Positions 1 through 7,357 of a DNA stretch of 8,880 nt are shown piece by piece. Source of the stretch: Paraktedonobacter sp964250225 (GTDB lineage Bacteria; Chloroflexota; Ktedonobacteria; Ktedonobacterales; Ktedonobacteraceae); the NCBI GenBank assembly GCA_964250225.1, contig CAXUEY010000221.1:1-8880 (forward strand), in the 5' to 3' direction. The notes beneath the pieces were generated by a model, which saw only the letters and a program-made list of their open reading frames with translations, had not been told where the DNA came from and did no database searches. The translations under genes and the position numbers were made by a program. Position 1 is the first letter of the stretch; every line of letters begins with the position of its first letter.

Positions 1-66
1 AGCTTGCCTCTGGTGGACGTCACGCGTAGCGGGCCAGCTCGCCTGGCCCGTGTGGATGCCTGGCTC

Positions 67-102
67 GTGGCGTCGGCCCCATGTGGCGTCGGCCCGTGTG
101 GT
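67..102. repeat. Short GC-rich direct repeats at the left edge
   Basis: A 13-base unit, GTGGCGTCGGCCC, occurs at 67-79 and again at 83-95, a period of 16. The unit GGCCCGTGTGG occurs at 45-55 and again at 91-101. Just upstream, GGGCCAG (31-37) and CTGGCCC (43-49) can form a 7-bp stem with a 5-base loop. No T-tract follows on either strand, so it does not read as an intrinsic terminator. I see no gene in 1-149. This stretch lies beyond the stop of the leftward PEBP gene. Confidence 0.5.
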
Positions 103-119
103 CTCAGGCGTTTTTCAAC

Positions 120-141
120 GTTGACCATATGTTGACCATAT
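120..141. repeat. Perfect 11-bp tandem duplication (GTTGACCATAT x2)
   Basis: GTTGACCATAT is present at 120-130 and repeated without a gap at 131-141. The left copy overlaps a 10-bp palindrome, TCAACGTTGA, at 115-124. The repeat lies 9 to 30 bases beyond the stop codon of the leftward PEBP gene. It could be a slippage duplication or a paired protein-binding site for a gene left of the window. Nothing here decides between these. Confidence 0.55.
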
Positions 142-149
142 AAAGGCAA

Positions 150-680
150 CTACTCTTGTTCGTACCAGGAAACAATCGTGCCTCGGCCAAGCGTGTGGAA
201 GAACAGGTTGAAGCCCAGAAACGCTGGCGAGGCATCTTTGCCGATGCCGAGGGACTCCACATCGACGGCGTGGACGACGGTGAGATAGCGATGCTTCCCG
301 TGCCCGGCAGGGGGAGCGGCGCCAATAAAGCGCGTTGTGGAGGCGTCGTTGCGCAACTGGAAAGCACCCGCTGGCAGCCCTGAGCCATCCTCTTTGCTGC
401 CAGCGCCACGAGCAAGCTCGGTCACGCGCGCCGGGATATCCACGACAGCCCAGTGCCAGAAGCCGCTCGCGGTCGGGGCATCAGGATCATAGACGGTCAC
501 GACAAAGCTTTTTGTGCCCTCCGGGAAGCCGCTCCACGCCAACTGAGGAGAAACGTCCTCGCCGCCTGCGCCAAAGATCCCACTGACGTGGGGCAGAGCG
601 AGTTTCTCGCCGTCTCGCACATCGGAACTGGTCACACGAAATGAGGCCACCTTCGGTAGTTGTTCATAGGGATTGTACAT
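150..680 (-). CDS. YbhB/YbcL-type phosphatidylethanolamine-binding (PEBP) family protein
   Basis: This is a 176-residue cytoplasmic protein of the PEBP / Raf-kinase-inhibitor-like family, the usual length for bacterial YbhB/YbcL homologues. Both family signatures are visible. The first anion-pocket region is DPDAP at residues 65-69 followed by FWHW at 74-77, with H76 the conserved pocket histidine. The second is GHGKHRY at 126-132. There is no signal peptide. The reading frame stays open to 800, but the ATG at 678-680 is preferred because AAGGAG lies five bases upstream of it, whereas the 40 residues before it do not look like family sequence. Bacterial members bind small anionic or phospholipid-like ligands, but a cellular role is rarely proven, so the substrate is unknown. 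The gene stands alone and diverges from the propeller gene. No clear terminator follows it. Confidence 0.93.
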   Translation of the reverse strand: MYNPYEQLPKVASFRVTSSDVRDGEKLALPHVSGIFGAGGEDVSPQLAWSGFPEGTKSFVVTVYDPDAPTASGFWHWAVVDIPARVTELARGAGSKEDGSGLPAGAFQLRNDASTTRFIGAAPPAGHGKHRYLTVVHAVDVESLGIGKDASPAFLGFNLFFHTLGRGTIVSWYEQE

Positions 681-1117
681 GGGAACTCCTTCTCTACGCG
701 CTCCAGGCGGATCAAACACATACAAGATAGCTGTTTGGGCCTGTTCCTCTGGATGTGCGCTCTTTTTTTTGTACTCTGCCCCTATTGTATAACAAAACAA
801 CGCGACGAAGAAAATCGCAACTGTTTAGAAAATACAGATAAAAAATGGATATGGATAATAAAATAGAAAACAATGTAAAGCGGTATTGATCATATCAGAA
901 GAAGTAGTGTCACAAAGAGAGTAACCTTGAGGAAAGCTGGAAAGCTATGCGAGACGATTTAAGGAAAATAGACGTTTCTATATATTGGATATGACGAATG
1001 ATCATCAGGATGATATCGGATAAGCTCTACGAAATGATTTCCTGCCAGCACGCCTGCACAGTTTGCATGTCTGCCAGCCACCTGGATAGAGCTGTAGAAG
1101 GAGTTTCCACGAAAATC
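681..1117. other. AT-rich divergent intergenic region
   Basis: This gap of 437 bases separates the leftward PEBP gene from the rightward propeller gene. The part from about 780 to 1000 is clearly richer in A and T than its surroundings, as expected for two divergent promoters. A weak rightward candidate is TTTAAG (958-963) with TATATT (981-986), spacing 17. The propeller frame is open from an ATG at 998, but 998-1117 encodes no recognisable protein segment and is better read as leader. I see no RNA gene or riboswitch-like fold here. Confidence 0.5.
784..812 (-). promoter_or_regulatory. Possible sigma-70-type promoter for the PEBP gene
   Basis: Read on the minus strand, TTCTTC (807-812) and TACAAT (784-789) are separated by 17 bases. 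The -10 matches TATAAT at five of six positions, but the -35 is poor. Transcription from here would give a leader of about 100 bases before the ATG at 680. This is pattern matching only, in AT-rich DNA where chance matches are common. Confidence 0.3.
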
Positions 1118-2341
1118 ATGCGATCAACTATGCAATCTCTTCATGTTTCACCTCTGTTCAGAAAACTGTTTTTTCTACTGTTCAGCCTGCTGCTTGTGCT
1201 CACAGCCAGCGTGGGTCTTTTTGCTCCTGCGGTAGCCAGAGCAGCGTCGCTTCCCGCTAAGCACACGAATATCCAACTCTCGGCTCTAACCATGATTGAC
1301 CAGCAACACGGCTGGGGGCTTGATCAGGATGAGACCCATGTTTTCTCAACCAAACAGGGGCCTGAGCACTGGGTCAGTGTGACGCCAAAGGGCCTTAACC
1401 TTACGAGCAACGATCCGTATAACCGAATCACAGCCTCGTTTTTCTCTGATGCTACCCACGGCTACCTCGGTGTCTTGCAAAATGGCAAGACACTGCTTCT
1501 CAGCACCCAGGATAGTGGCCGGACCTGGCGCACGACTCCCTTTGAGATCCCAATCCTCTCCAATCCTGTCGACATTCACCAGATTACCTTTCTAGATGCT
1601 CGACATGGCTGGCTCTCTTTTGATAGAAATCACAATCAGCCAGGGCATTTTGACATCCTGTTGATGAGCACCAGCGATGGTGGCAAAACCTGGCAAACAT
1701 TGTTTGACACCTCTGTGAATCCATCGGTTCTGCCGCTGCCCTTTGGCCAGAGCAGTAACTTCACGTTTGTCAGCCCGCAGAACGGCTGGGTGACGGGCAT
1801 CAGCCTCTCTGCAGATGTGTACTTTTATGCCACGCGTGACGGCGGCAAAAATTGGAGCAAAGCAAATATTCCAGCTATCAAAGACTCCTATTATGTGGAA
1901 AGTCATGGACCGTTCTGGCACAATAGCCGCGTTGGCACACTTTTTGTCCGCTATGATGCGAATAGCAGTGGCGAGTCTTTCTTGCTAACCTATCAGACGC
2001 ATGATGGTGGCCAGAGCTGGACGGTGGGGACCTCGTCACCTGCCGCCTCTTCCGTAGCATTTATTGACCTGGCTCTCCTCAATGCCCAGGAAGGCTGGAG
2101 CTTCGGTCTTGATAGCAACAATCAGTATGTTGTGCATCATACGTCCAACGGTGGTCGGACCTGGCAAATCTTCAATCCTACTGGATTGGTGCAGCCGGCG
2201 TCATCGGTCATACAGGGTGCAGAATTTCTGAATGCGAAGACAGGTTGGGTTATTATCAAAGATGCGAATAACAACCTCAATCTTTATCAGACTCGCGATG
2301 GCGGCCATAGCTGGCGGCTACTCCATCCTGGTATAAATTAG
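1118..2341 (+). CDS. Secreted seven-repeat Asp-box (YCF48/BNR-like) beta-propeller protein
   Basis: This 407-residue protein opens with a signal peptide: K/R at 15-16, a hydrophobic core at about 17-35, and a likely cleavage near AVARA at 38-42. The rest is seven repeats of about 48-55 residues. Each ends in an Asp-box-like S/T-x-D-G-G-x-S/T-W motif, with the closing Trp at 85, 137, 192, 246, 301, 349 and 399. The first repeat is degenerate (STKQGPEHW). Most repeats also carry an HGW, NGW or TGW motif; the fifth lacks it. Seven repeats suggest a complete seven-bladed propeller, close to YCF48/HCF136-like and sialidase-type folds. No catalytic residues of a sialidase are evident, so a binding or scaffold role outside the membrane is more likely. 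The ATG at 1118 is chosen because the signal peptide follows it and AAGGAG lies at 1098-1103. The 14-base spacing is long, and an ATG at 998 is also in frame. Confidence 0.85.
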   Translation: MRSTMQSLHVSPLFRKLFFLLFSLLLVLTASVGLFAPAVARAASLPAKHTNIQLSALTMIDQQHGWGLDQDETHVFSTKQGPEHWVSVTPKGLNLTSNDPYNRITASFFSDATHGYLGVLQNGKTLLLSTQDSGRTWRTTPFEIPILSNPVDIHQITFLDARHGWLSFDRNHNQPGHFDILLMSTSDGGKTWQTLFDTSVNPSVLPLPFGQSSNFTFVSPQNGWVTGISLSADVYFYATRDGGKNWSKANIPAIKDSYYVESHGPFWHNSRVGTLFVRYDANSSGESFLLTYQTHDGGQSWTVGTSSPAASSVAFIDLALLNAQEGWSFGLDSNNQYVVHHTSNGGRTWQIFNPTGLVQPASSVIQGAEFLNAKTGWVIIKDANNNLNLYQTRDGGHSWRLLHPGIN

Positions 2342-2364
2342 CATCTTAGGCTCAACTTTCCCGC

Positions 2365-2430
2365 GTGTCCATCCTCGTATTCCATCTTCACCAGGAGCGT
2401 GTAAGATCCCTGGAATACCAGGATGGACAC
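2365..2430. repeat. Long imperfect inverted repeat (hairpin) between convergent genes
   Basis: The arms at 2365-2384 and 2411-2430 pair over 20 positions with a single C/C mismatch (2375 against 2420). The pairing can continue inward as TCTT (2385-2388) with AAGA (2403-2406), leaving TCCC bulged and a loop of 14 bases. It fills most of the 95 bases between the propeller stop and the Sua5 stop. No T-tract follows on either strand, so it is not a classical intrinsic terminator. It could still block transcription from both sides, or be a small palindromic repeat element. Confidence 0.8.
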
Positions 2431-2436
2431 GGCACG

Positions 2437-3492
2437 TTAGACCTGAATCACCCGCCCGCCGGCGGCGCGTCCCAGACGGTCACGAATGGCCAGGCCCAGA
2501 TCGCGCGCCGCGAAGCTCCGACAGAGGATTACCTGGACGTGAGCTTCCTCTAAGGCGCGCAGGCTGGCGAAGAGGTGAGCAGCCACCTGAGCAGGGTTCG
2601 CGGCATCGCCCAGGGTGTGGACCAGCGCACCACTTTCCTGAAAGGCTGCGACATCGGCGTCTGCGACCAGCACGCCGACGCGCTCGCCGCTCGCAATGCG
2701 TTGGGAGAGTTCAGCGAGCATCGCGGCGCGCATGGCCTCCTCGCTGCCATCGAAGAGGAGCAACGGGATAGCCGGGGCGTAGTGCGTGCTGAGCTGGCCG
2801 GGCGCTTTCTGAGCCTGCTCCTCTGATGAGGTAGCCCGTCGTATTGGTACGAGCACTTCTGGCAGCACGGTGCGCAACGCTTCCAGGCTGATGCCGCCGG
2901 GACGCAGGATGGTTGGCACTCGTGCGCTGAGGTCCAGAATGGTCGATTCGACGCCGACGTCACAGGGACCGCCATCGAGGATCAAGGGGACGCGCCCGTC
3001 GAGGTCCGCCAGGACATGTTGCGCGGTGGTCGGGCTGACGTGCATAAAACGATTGGCGCTGGGGGCCGCGATGGGTGAAGCGAGCGCGTGAATTAAGGTG
3101 CGCGCAATAGGGTGACGCGGCATACGCACGGCCACCGTCGCCATGCCTGCGGTTACAATGTGCGGAACACGCGGCCCACGCGGCAGGATCAGGGTGAGTG
3201 GACCAGGCCAGAAGACTCGCGCCAGTTGCCAGGCCGCATCAGGAATTGAGGCGGTCAATTCCTCCAGTTCGGCCAGTTCAGCGATATGCACAATCAACGG
3301 ATCGCTCAATGGGCGGCCTTTGGCGACGAAAATCCCCTCCAGTGCGGCTGGCTGAAGCGCATCGGCTCCCAGCCCATAGACCGTTTCCGTTGGAAAAACA
3401 ACCAGTTCACCACGGTGCAAAAGCGTCGCCGCGCGCTCAATCACTCTTTCATCAGGGGAGAGCGGGTCAATGGTAACGATATCCGTCTGCAT
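2437..3492 (-). CDS. L-threonylcarbamoyladenylate synthase, Sua5 type
   Basis: This 351-residue cytoplasmic enzyme makes threonylcarbamoyl-AMP from threonine, bicarbonate and ATP, the first step of t6A37 modification of tRNAs that read ANN codons. The YrdC/Sua5 domain covers about residues 10-215: FPTETVYGLG at 33-42, KGRP at 58-61 with the catalytic-site Lys and Arg, VAVRMPRH near 120-127, and the nucleotide-pocket SAN at 145-147. A linker containing STHYAP (235-240) leads into a C-terminal Sua5 domain to residue 351. The length and linker therefore mark the long Sua5 form and not the short TsaC form. The start at 3492 gives a normal family N-terminus, though no strong Shine-Dalgarno sequence precedes it. 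The TsaD, TsaB and TsaE partners of the pathway are not in this window. The gene converges on the propeller gene and diverges from the histidine kinase. Confidence 0.96.
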   Translation of the reverse strand: MQTDIVTIDPLSPDERVIERAATLLHRGELVVFPTETVYGLGADALQPAALEGIFVAKGRPLSDPLIVHIAELAELEELTASIPDAAWQLARVFWPGPLTLILPRGPRVPHIVTAGMATVAVRMPRHPIARTLIHALASPIAAPSANRFMHVSPTTAQHVLADLDGRVPLILDGGPCDVGVESTILDLSARVPTILRPGGISLEALRTVLPEVLVPIRRATSSEEQAQKAPGQLSTHYAPAIPLLLFDGSEEAMRAAMLAELSQRIASGERVGVLVADADVAAFQESGALVHTLGDAANPAQVAAHLFASLRALEEAHVQVILCRSFAARDLGLAIRDRLGRAAGGRVIQV

Positions 3493-3775
3493 CTGCTACT
3501 TTATCTGCACCTTTCTGCAAGCTATAATTTCTGGCTCCACTATATCATGCCAGGCAAGTAGGCGCATCAGTTCATAGCAGCATGCCCTTGACTTTGACCC
3601 CTCGTTCTACACTGGAGATGAAGACAAAACGAATCGATCTCACTGGCGAGCTGAAAATGAAAGAATGTCGCGCCTTGTGATCCTGGCGCTTGTATACGCC
3701 ATCAAGCCTGAAACAGGTGCATGCTCCAGAACATTCCAAAAAGCAGCTGATTGCACATAACTGGACGGGTGATCT

Positions 3776-5680
3776 ATGTTTGAAGCTTTTTCTCTGCACG
3801 TCCCTGCCGGGATTTCTCTGGATATCCAGACCCTGCGCTTTTTCGCTGACGTCATCCCCCATATGGTCTGGGTTGCCGAGGCAGGCGGCCATCTACTCTA
3901 TGCGAATAAGCAGTGGTATGCCTACACTGGCCTCACCTTCACGAATGCTGAGGAAATGCTCCAGGCATGGCTCTCCACCTATCACCCGGAGGATCGGGCG
4001 AAACTCCAATATGCCTGGCAAGACGCGCTCGCGCTAGGGGTAAACATGCAGGGCGAAGCGCGGCTTAGAAGACACGATGGCGTTTATCGCTGGCATCTCA
4101 TCCGTGCCACAGCTCAACGCGATGCTGGGGGCAAGGTCTGGCTCTGGGTGGGCACTTGCACCGATATCGACGAGCAGAAACGAGTGGAGCAGATCCTCAA
4201 GGCCAGTGAAGAAAACTTTCGGGTGCTGGCTGAAACTATCCCTCAACTGGTGTGGAGCGATTCGACCGACGGCTCGTTGATCTACTGCAATCAGCGCTAT
4301 CTTACCTATACCCAGGCCACGCTTGCAGAGATGCAAGACTCTGGGTGGCACAACTTTCTGCATCCCGATGACCTTGAGCGGGTGCTCTCTTTTGTGGGGC
4401 ATTCACTGGAAACAGGTGAAGTCTTTGAGGTTGAGCATCGTTTTCAAGAGGGGAAAACTGGCCGCTATCGCTGGTTCTTAACGCGTGGCACGCCGGTCCG
4501 CGATGAAAGCGGCCAGATTATCAAATGGGTGGGTACCAGCACCGATATTGATGACTTGAAACGGGTTGAAGAGGCTCTGCGGGCGAGCGAAGCGCGTTTG
4601 CGCCACCTGATAGATGCCAATATTATTGGGGTCTCCATCACCGATCTGGAGGGTACGATCCACGAGGCCAACCAGGCGTTTCTCTCGCTGGTTGGCTACA
4701 CACAGCAGGACCTGAAAGCGGGGCGCATCCGTTGGCCGACGATGACCCCTCCAGAGTATCGCGAGCGCGATGCTCTGGCTCTCAAGAATCTGCTGAGAAC
4801 GGGGGCGTTTCCCGTGTATGAAAAAGAGTATAGCAGGAAAGATGGGCAACGCGTGCCAGTTGCGATTGCAGGCGCACTCTTTCACTGGAAAGACTCTTTA
4901 CCGTGCTGGATCACACTCACTATGGATATGACTGCGCTCAAAGAAGTGGAACGGCAGAAAGACTTCTTTCTTGCTATGACCAGTCATGAGTTAAAAACGC
5001 CGTTGACCACCCTGAAAGGCACATTGCAGTTGGCCCAGAGGCGCGTTAAACACCTCACGACGAAACCTGAGGCGCTCTCTCCAGAGATGCATACACTCAT
5101 AGATAACCTTTCGGAACGTCTGGCTGTCGCTATTCGTCAGGTAGATGTCCAGACGCGGATGATTAATGACCTGCTGGATATGTCGCGTATCACCACCAAT
5201 ACGTTGAAGCTGGAGATGAAGCCGTGTGATCTGGCTGCCATCGTGCGCGAAACCGTTGAGGACCTGCGGGCCATAGATCCTGCGCGTTCACTGCTGCTCA
5301 CTTTGCCAGAACACTATATCGTCACTGTGCTCGCCGACCAGAGCCGTATTAGTCAGGTGCTCAAGAATTATGTGACCAATGCTCTTCGCTATGCGCCTGC
5401 CGATCAGCCCATCCAGATAGGGTTGAGTATGCAGGGGCAGTTGGCCCGCGTCTGGGTGCAAGACAAGGGGCCAGGTCTCTCAGAAGAGGCCCAGCAGCGC
5501 ATCTGGAACCTCTTTCAGCAGTCTGAGGAGGTACGAGCGCAGAAGGGTACGGGCAGAGGCCTGGGTCTGGGTCTCTACCTGTGTCGGACGCTCGTCACAC
5601 AGCATCAGGGGCAGGTTGGGGTAGAGAGTACCCCTGGTGAAGGCTCCACTTTCTGGTTTATGCTACCCCTGGTTCAATAA
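3776..5680 (+). CDS. Soluble PAS-PAS-PAS sensor histidine kinase
   Basis: This 634-residue protein has no membrane segment or signal peptide, so it should sense a cytoplasmic signal. Three PAS domains are visible. The first two (about 17-140 and 147-262) are of the PAS_3/PAC type, with HPEDR or HPDDL and closing WVGT-x-TDID motifs at 124 and 251. The third is at about 276-390. The HisKA helix has the H-box MTSHELKTPL with phospho-acceptor H404. The ATPase domain carries the N-box (NYVTNALRY, key N535), the G1 box DKGPGL beginning at D563, and the G2 box GTGRGLGLGL at 591-600. All catalytic boxes are intact. No response regulator or receiver domain lies in the window, so it is an orphan kinase here. 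The ATG at 3776 has only a GGTGATC-like ribosome-pairing stretch directly before it. The 283 bases between it and Sua5 show no convincing promoter. A solute-binding lipoprotein follows after 79 bases. Confidence 0.94.
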   Translation: MFEAFSLHVPAGISLDIQTLRFFADVIPHMVWVAEAGGHLLYANKQWYAYTGLTFTNAEEMLQAWLSTYHPEDRAKLQYAWQDALALGVNMQGEARLRRHDGVYRWHLIRATAQRDAGGKVWLWVGTCTDIDEQKRVEQILKASEENFRVLAETIPQLVWSDSTDGSLIYCNQRYLTYTQATLAEMQDSGWHNFLHPDDLERVLSFVGHSLETGEVFEVEHRFQEGKTGRYRWFLTRGTPVRDESGQIIKWVGTSTDIDDLKRVEEALRASEARLRHLIDANIIGVSITDLEGTIHEANQAFLSLVGYTQQDLKAGRIRWPTMTPPEYRERDALALKNLLRTGAFPVYEKEYSRKDGQRVPVAIAGALFHWKDSLPCWITLTMDMTALKEVERQKDFFLAMTSHELKTPLTTLKGTLQLAQRRVKHLTTKPEALSPEMHTLIDNLSERLAVAIRQVDVQTRMINDLLDMSRITTNTLKLEMKPCDLAAIVRETVEDLRAIDPARSLLLTLPEHYIVTVLADQSRISQVLKNYVTNALRYAPADQPIQIGLSMQGQLARVWVQDKGPGLSEEAQQRIWNLFQQSEEVRAQKGTGRGLGLGLYLCRTLVTQHQGQVGVESTPGEGSTFWFMLPLVQ

Positions 5681-5723
5681 TGGCCCGGCGCAAGAGGCAA
5701 AAGTAGGAGATGCGTCGAAAAAC

Positions 5724-5752
5724 TTGGATGGAAAGCCCTGTTGCGGTATACT
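5724..5752 (+). promoter_or_regulatory. Promoter-like hexamers close to the lipoprotein start (possible leaderless mRNA)
   Basis: TTGGAT (5724-5729) and TATACT (5747-5752) are separated by exactly 17 bases. The -10 matches TATAAT at five of six positions, the -35 at three or four. The last base of the -10 lies only seven bases before the ATG at 5760, so a typical start site would fall at or next to that ATG. No Shine-Dalgarno sequence is seen in the bases just before the ATG, which fits a leaderless transcript. This is inferred from position only. Confidence 0.45.
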
Positions 5753-5759
5753 GTTCCTT

Positions 5760-7100
5760 ATGAAAATAGTGTCTCGCTCACGCGCAAGCCTGCAACGTCT
5801 ATCGCACTGCCTCGCTCTGGTTATGGGGATCGTCCTGCTGTTGGGTGTGTTGGCGGCCTGTGATACTGGTGGTGGCACAAAGCACGCCACCCCTCCGCAG
5901 GGCGTGACCATCAAGATTGCCACGGATCTGCCTGTGAGCGGCATCGCTGCGGGCGCTGGCAAACCGATTGAAAACGGCGCGCACCTGGCTGTCGATGAAG
6001 CAAATGCTGATAAGAACTTTCTTCCCGGCTATACCTTTGTCTTTACGCCGCTGGACAACACTGGCGCCGATGGGTATGCAGACCCCGCTGTGGGTGCGGC
6101 CAACGTGACGACACTGATTGGGGATGCCGAGGTAGCCGGGATCATTGGCCCGTTTAACAGTACTGTGGCACAATCCGAACTCTCGCTCTCTAATCCCGCC
6201 CCGCTCGCTCAACTTGGCCCGTCAAGCACCAATGTGTGTCTGACACAGGACACGCCCGACACCGGGTGCGTTGAGCAGAACGATTTGCTTGGCCAGGTGC
6301 GCCCCACCAGCAAAGTGACCTATTTCCGTCTCGCGGCCACCGACAATCATCAGGGCGAGGTTGGGGCCGATTATGCCTTCAAAACGCTCGGATATAGCAG
6401 CGCGTTTGTGGTTGATGATACCACGCAGTCGGGCAGCGATATTGCGCAGGCTTTTGCCACCAGGTTCCAGGCCGATGGCGGGGATGTGCTGGGGCAGGAC
6501 AGTATCGCCGCGATCACCGACTACACCCAGGAACTCAAGAAGATTGCGCTTCTCAGGCCCGCGCTGATTTATTTCGCGGGTCAGGATGCCACTGGCGGTA
6601 TCCTGATGCGTAAACAGATGGCGAGCACGCCTGGCCTGGAACAGACCCCCTTTATGGGCGGTGATGGCCTCAGCACAGCCGCTTTTGCCAGGGCCATAGG
6701 CATAGGTGGTGGTCCCATCTACAGCACGGTGGCGACAGCAGACCCATCAAAGACCCCTGCTGCGACTGCCTTTCTTGCGAACTATCAGAAAGCCTATGGT
6801 CCGCCGGGTGCCTATAGCGCTGCTGGCTATGATTGCGCAAAGATCCTACTGAACGCGATCAAGGCCGCTATTCAGGCGGGTGCTAAAGTGCCAGCAAACG
6901 CAAGTGATGTCGATACGGCTAAGACATTTCGCCAGGCCGTCATCAATCAGATCGCCCAAACGGACTACAACGGCATCACCGGCCACCAGAGCTTCGATGC
7001 CAATGGCGACACCACCAACAAAACCATCACTATCTATCGACTGGCTGAGGTGAGCGGCAAACCTGGCTGGAGGGATGTGACTGCTCGGACGTTGCAGTAG
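5760..7100 (+). CDS. LivJ-type (periplasmic-binding fold I) ABC substrate-binding lipoprotein
   Basis: This is a 446-residue exported lipoprotein. Its N-terminus has basic residues, a hydrophobic stretch (about 18-33) and a lipobox LAAC ending at C34, so it should be lipid-anchored outside the cytoplasmic membrane. The mature part reads as the two-lobed branched-chain amino acid / amide binding family. IKIATDLPVSG near residues 51-61 begins the first strand, and GIIGPFNS near 127-134 and the LGPSST segment near 152-157 line the usual ligand cleft. A short loop carries C160 and C170, which could form a disulfide. Ligand identity cannot be read from the sequence. The frame is open back to 5637 inside the kinase gene, but the ATG at 5760 puts the signal peptide at the N-terminus. 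No permease or ATPase gene accompanies it, so it may serve a distant transporter or act as a sensor. Confidence 0.93.
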   Translation: MKIVSRSRASLQRLSHCLALVMGIVLLLGVLAACDTGGGTKHATPPQGVTIKIATDLPVSGIAAGAGKPIENGAHLAVDEANADKNFLPGYTFVFTPLDNTGADGYADPAVGAANVTTLIGDAEVAGIIGPFNSTVAQSELSLSNPAPLAQLGPSSTNVCLTQDTPDTGCVEQNDLLGQVRPTSKVTYFRLAATDNHQGEVGADYAFKTLGYSSAFVVDDTTQSGSDIAQAFATRFQADGGDVLGQDSIAAITDYTQELKKIALLRPALIYFAGQDATGGILMRKQMASTPGLEQTPFMGGDGLSTAAFARAIGIGGGPIYSTVATADPSKTPAATAFLANYQKAYGPPGAYSAAGYDCAKILLNAIKAAIQAGAKVPANASDVDTAKTFRQAVINQIAQTDYNGITGHQSFDANGDTTNKTITIYRLAEVSGKPGWRDVTARTLQ

Positions 7101-7111
7101 CAAACAGACGG

Positions 7112-7297
7112 CTAGCGGGATCGGGCATCCAGACGCTTGTGCAGCTCTTCAATGCGCGCAATCACCTCCTGCAGCGTTGTGACCCCCAATTCTTCCATAT
7201 CCTCGCGCACACTTTCGAGCATCTCCAGGATTTCCATATCGCTATACTCCTCATTATCCCACGCTTCCTCTTTTTTATGATCAGGTTGCTGATTCAT
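7112..7297 (-). CDS. Small acidic helical protein of unknown function
   Basis: I do not recognise this 61-residue protein. It is strongly acidic, with about 18 Asp/Glu against 8 Lys/Arg, and has no cysteine, signal peptide or membrane segment. After a polar N-terminus of about 20 residues, hydrophobic Ile, Leu, Met and Val residues recur every three or four positions to near residue 57. That suggests one or two amphipathic helices, or a short coiled coil. The ATG at 7295-7297 is preferred because GGAAG lies five bases upstream. An in-frame ATG at 7307-7309 would add MEEG. The gene follows the AraC-type regulator on the same strand after about 60 bases and may share its transcript. It converges on the lipoprotein gene with only 11 bases between stops. 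Coding status is inferred from composition and the ribosome site. Confidence 0.65.
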   Translation of the reverse strand: MNQQPDHKKEEAWDNEEYSDMEILEMLESVREDMEELGVTTLQEVIARIEELHKRLDARSR

Positions 7298-7357
7298 ACC
7301 TTCTTCCATCCTTTACTATGAATATCAAGCAGGCGCCGCACTTATCGGCAGCACCCA

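Noticed and set aside
681..800. N-terminal extension of the PEBP protein to 800
   Set aside because: The extension lacks family likeness, and a good ribosome site sits just upstream of the ATG at 680.
998..1117. Upstream in-frame ATG at 998 for the propeller protein
   Set aside because: It would bury the signal peptide behind 40 residues of non-family sequence. The ATG at 1118 places it at the N-terminus and has AAGGAG upstream.
1118..2341. CRISPR-like or DNA-level repeat array
   Set aside because: The periodicity is in the protein motif at 48-55 residues. The DNA repeats are diverged and are not direct repeats with spacers.
2365..2430. Reading the intergenic hairpin as a classical intrinsic terminator
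   Set aside because: No run of T follows the stem on either strand.
2365..2553. 62-residue plus-strand frame starting in the hairpin
   Set aside because: It runs through the inverted repeat and then antisense to the end of Sua5, with no ribosome site or family likeness.
5637..5759. Upstream in-frame start of the lipoprotein inside the kinase gene
   Set aside because: It would put 41 residues before the signal peptide and lipobox and overlap the kinase coding sequence.
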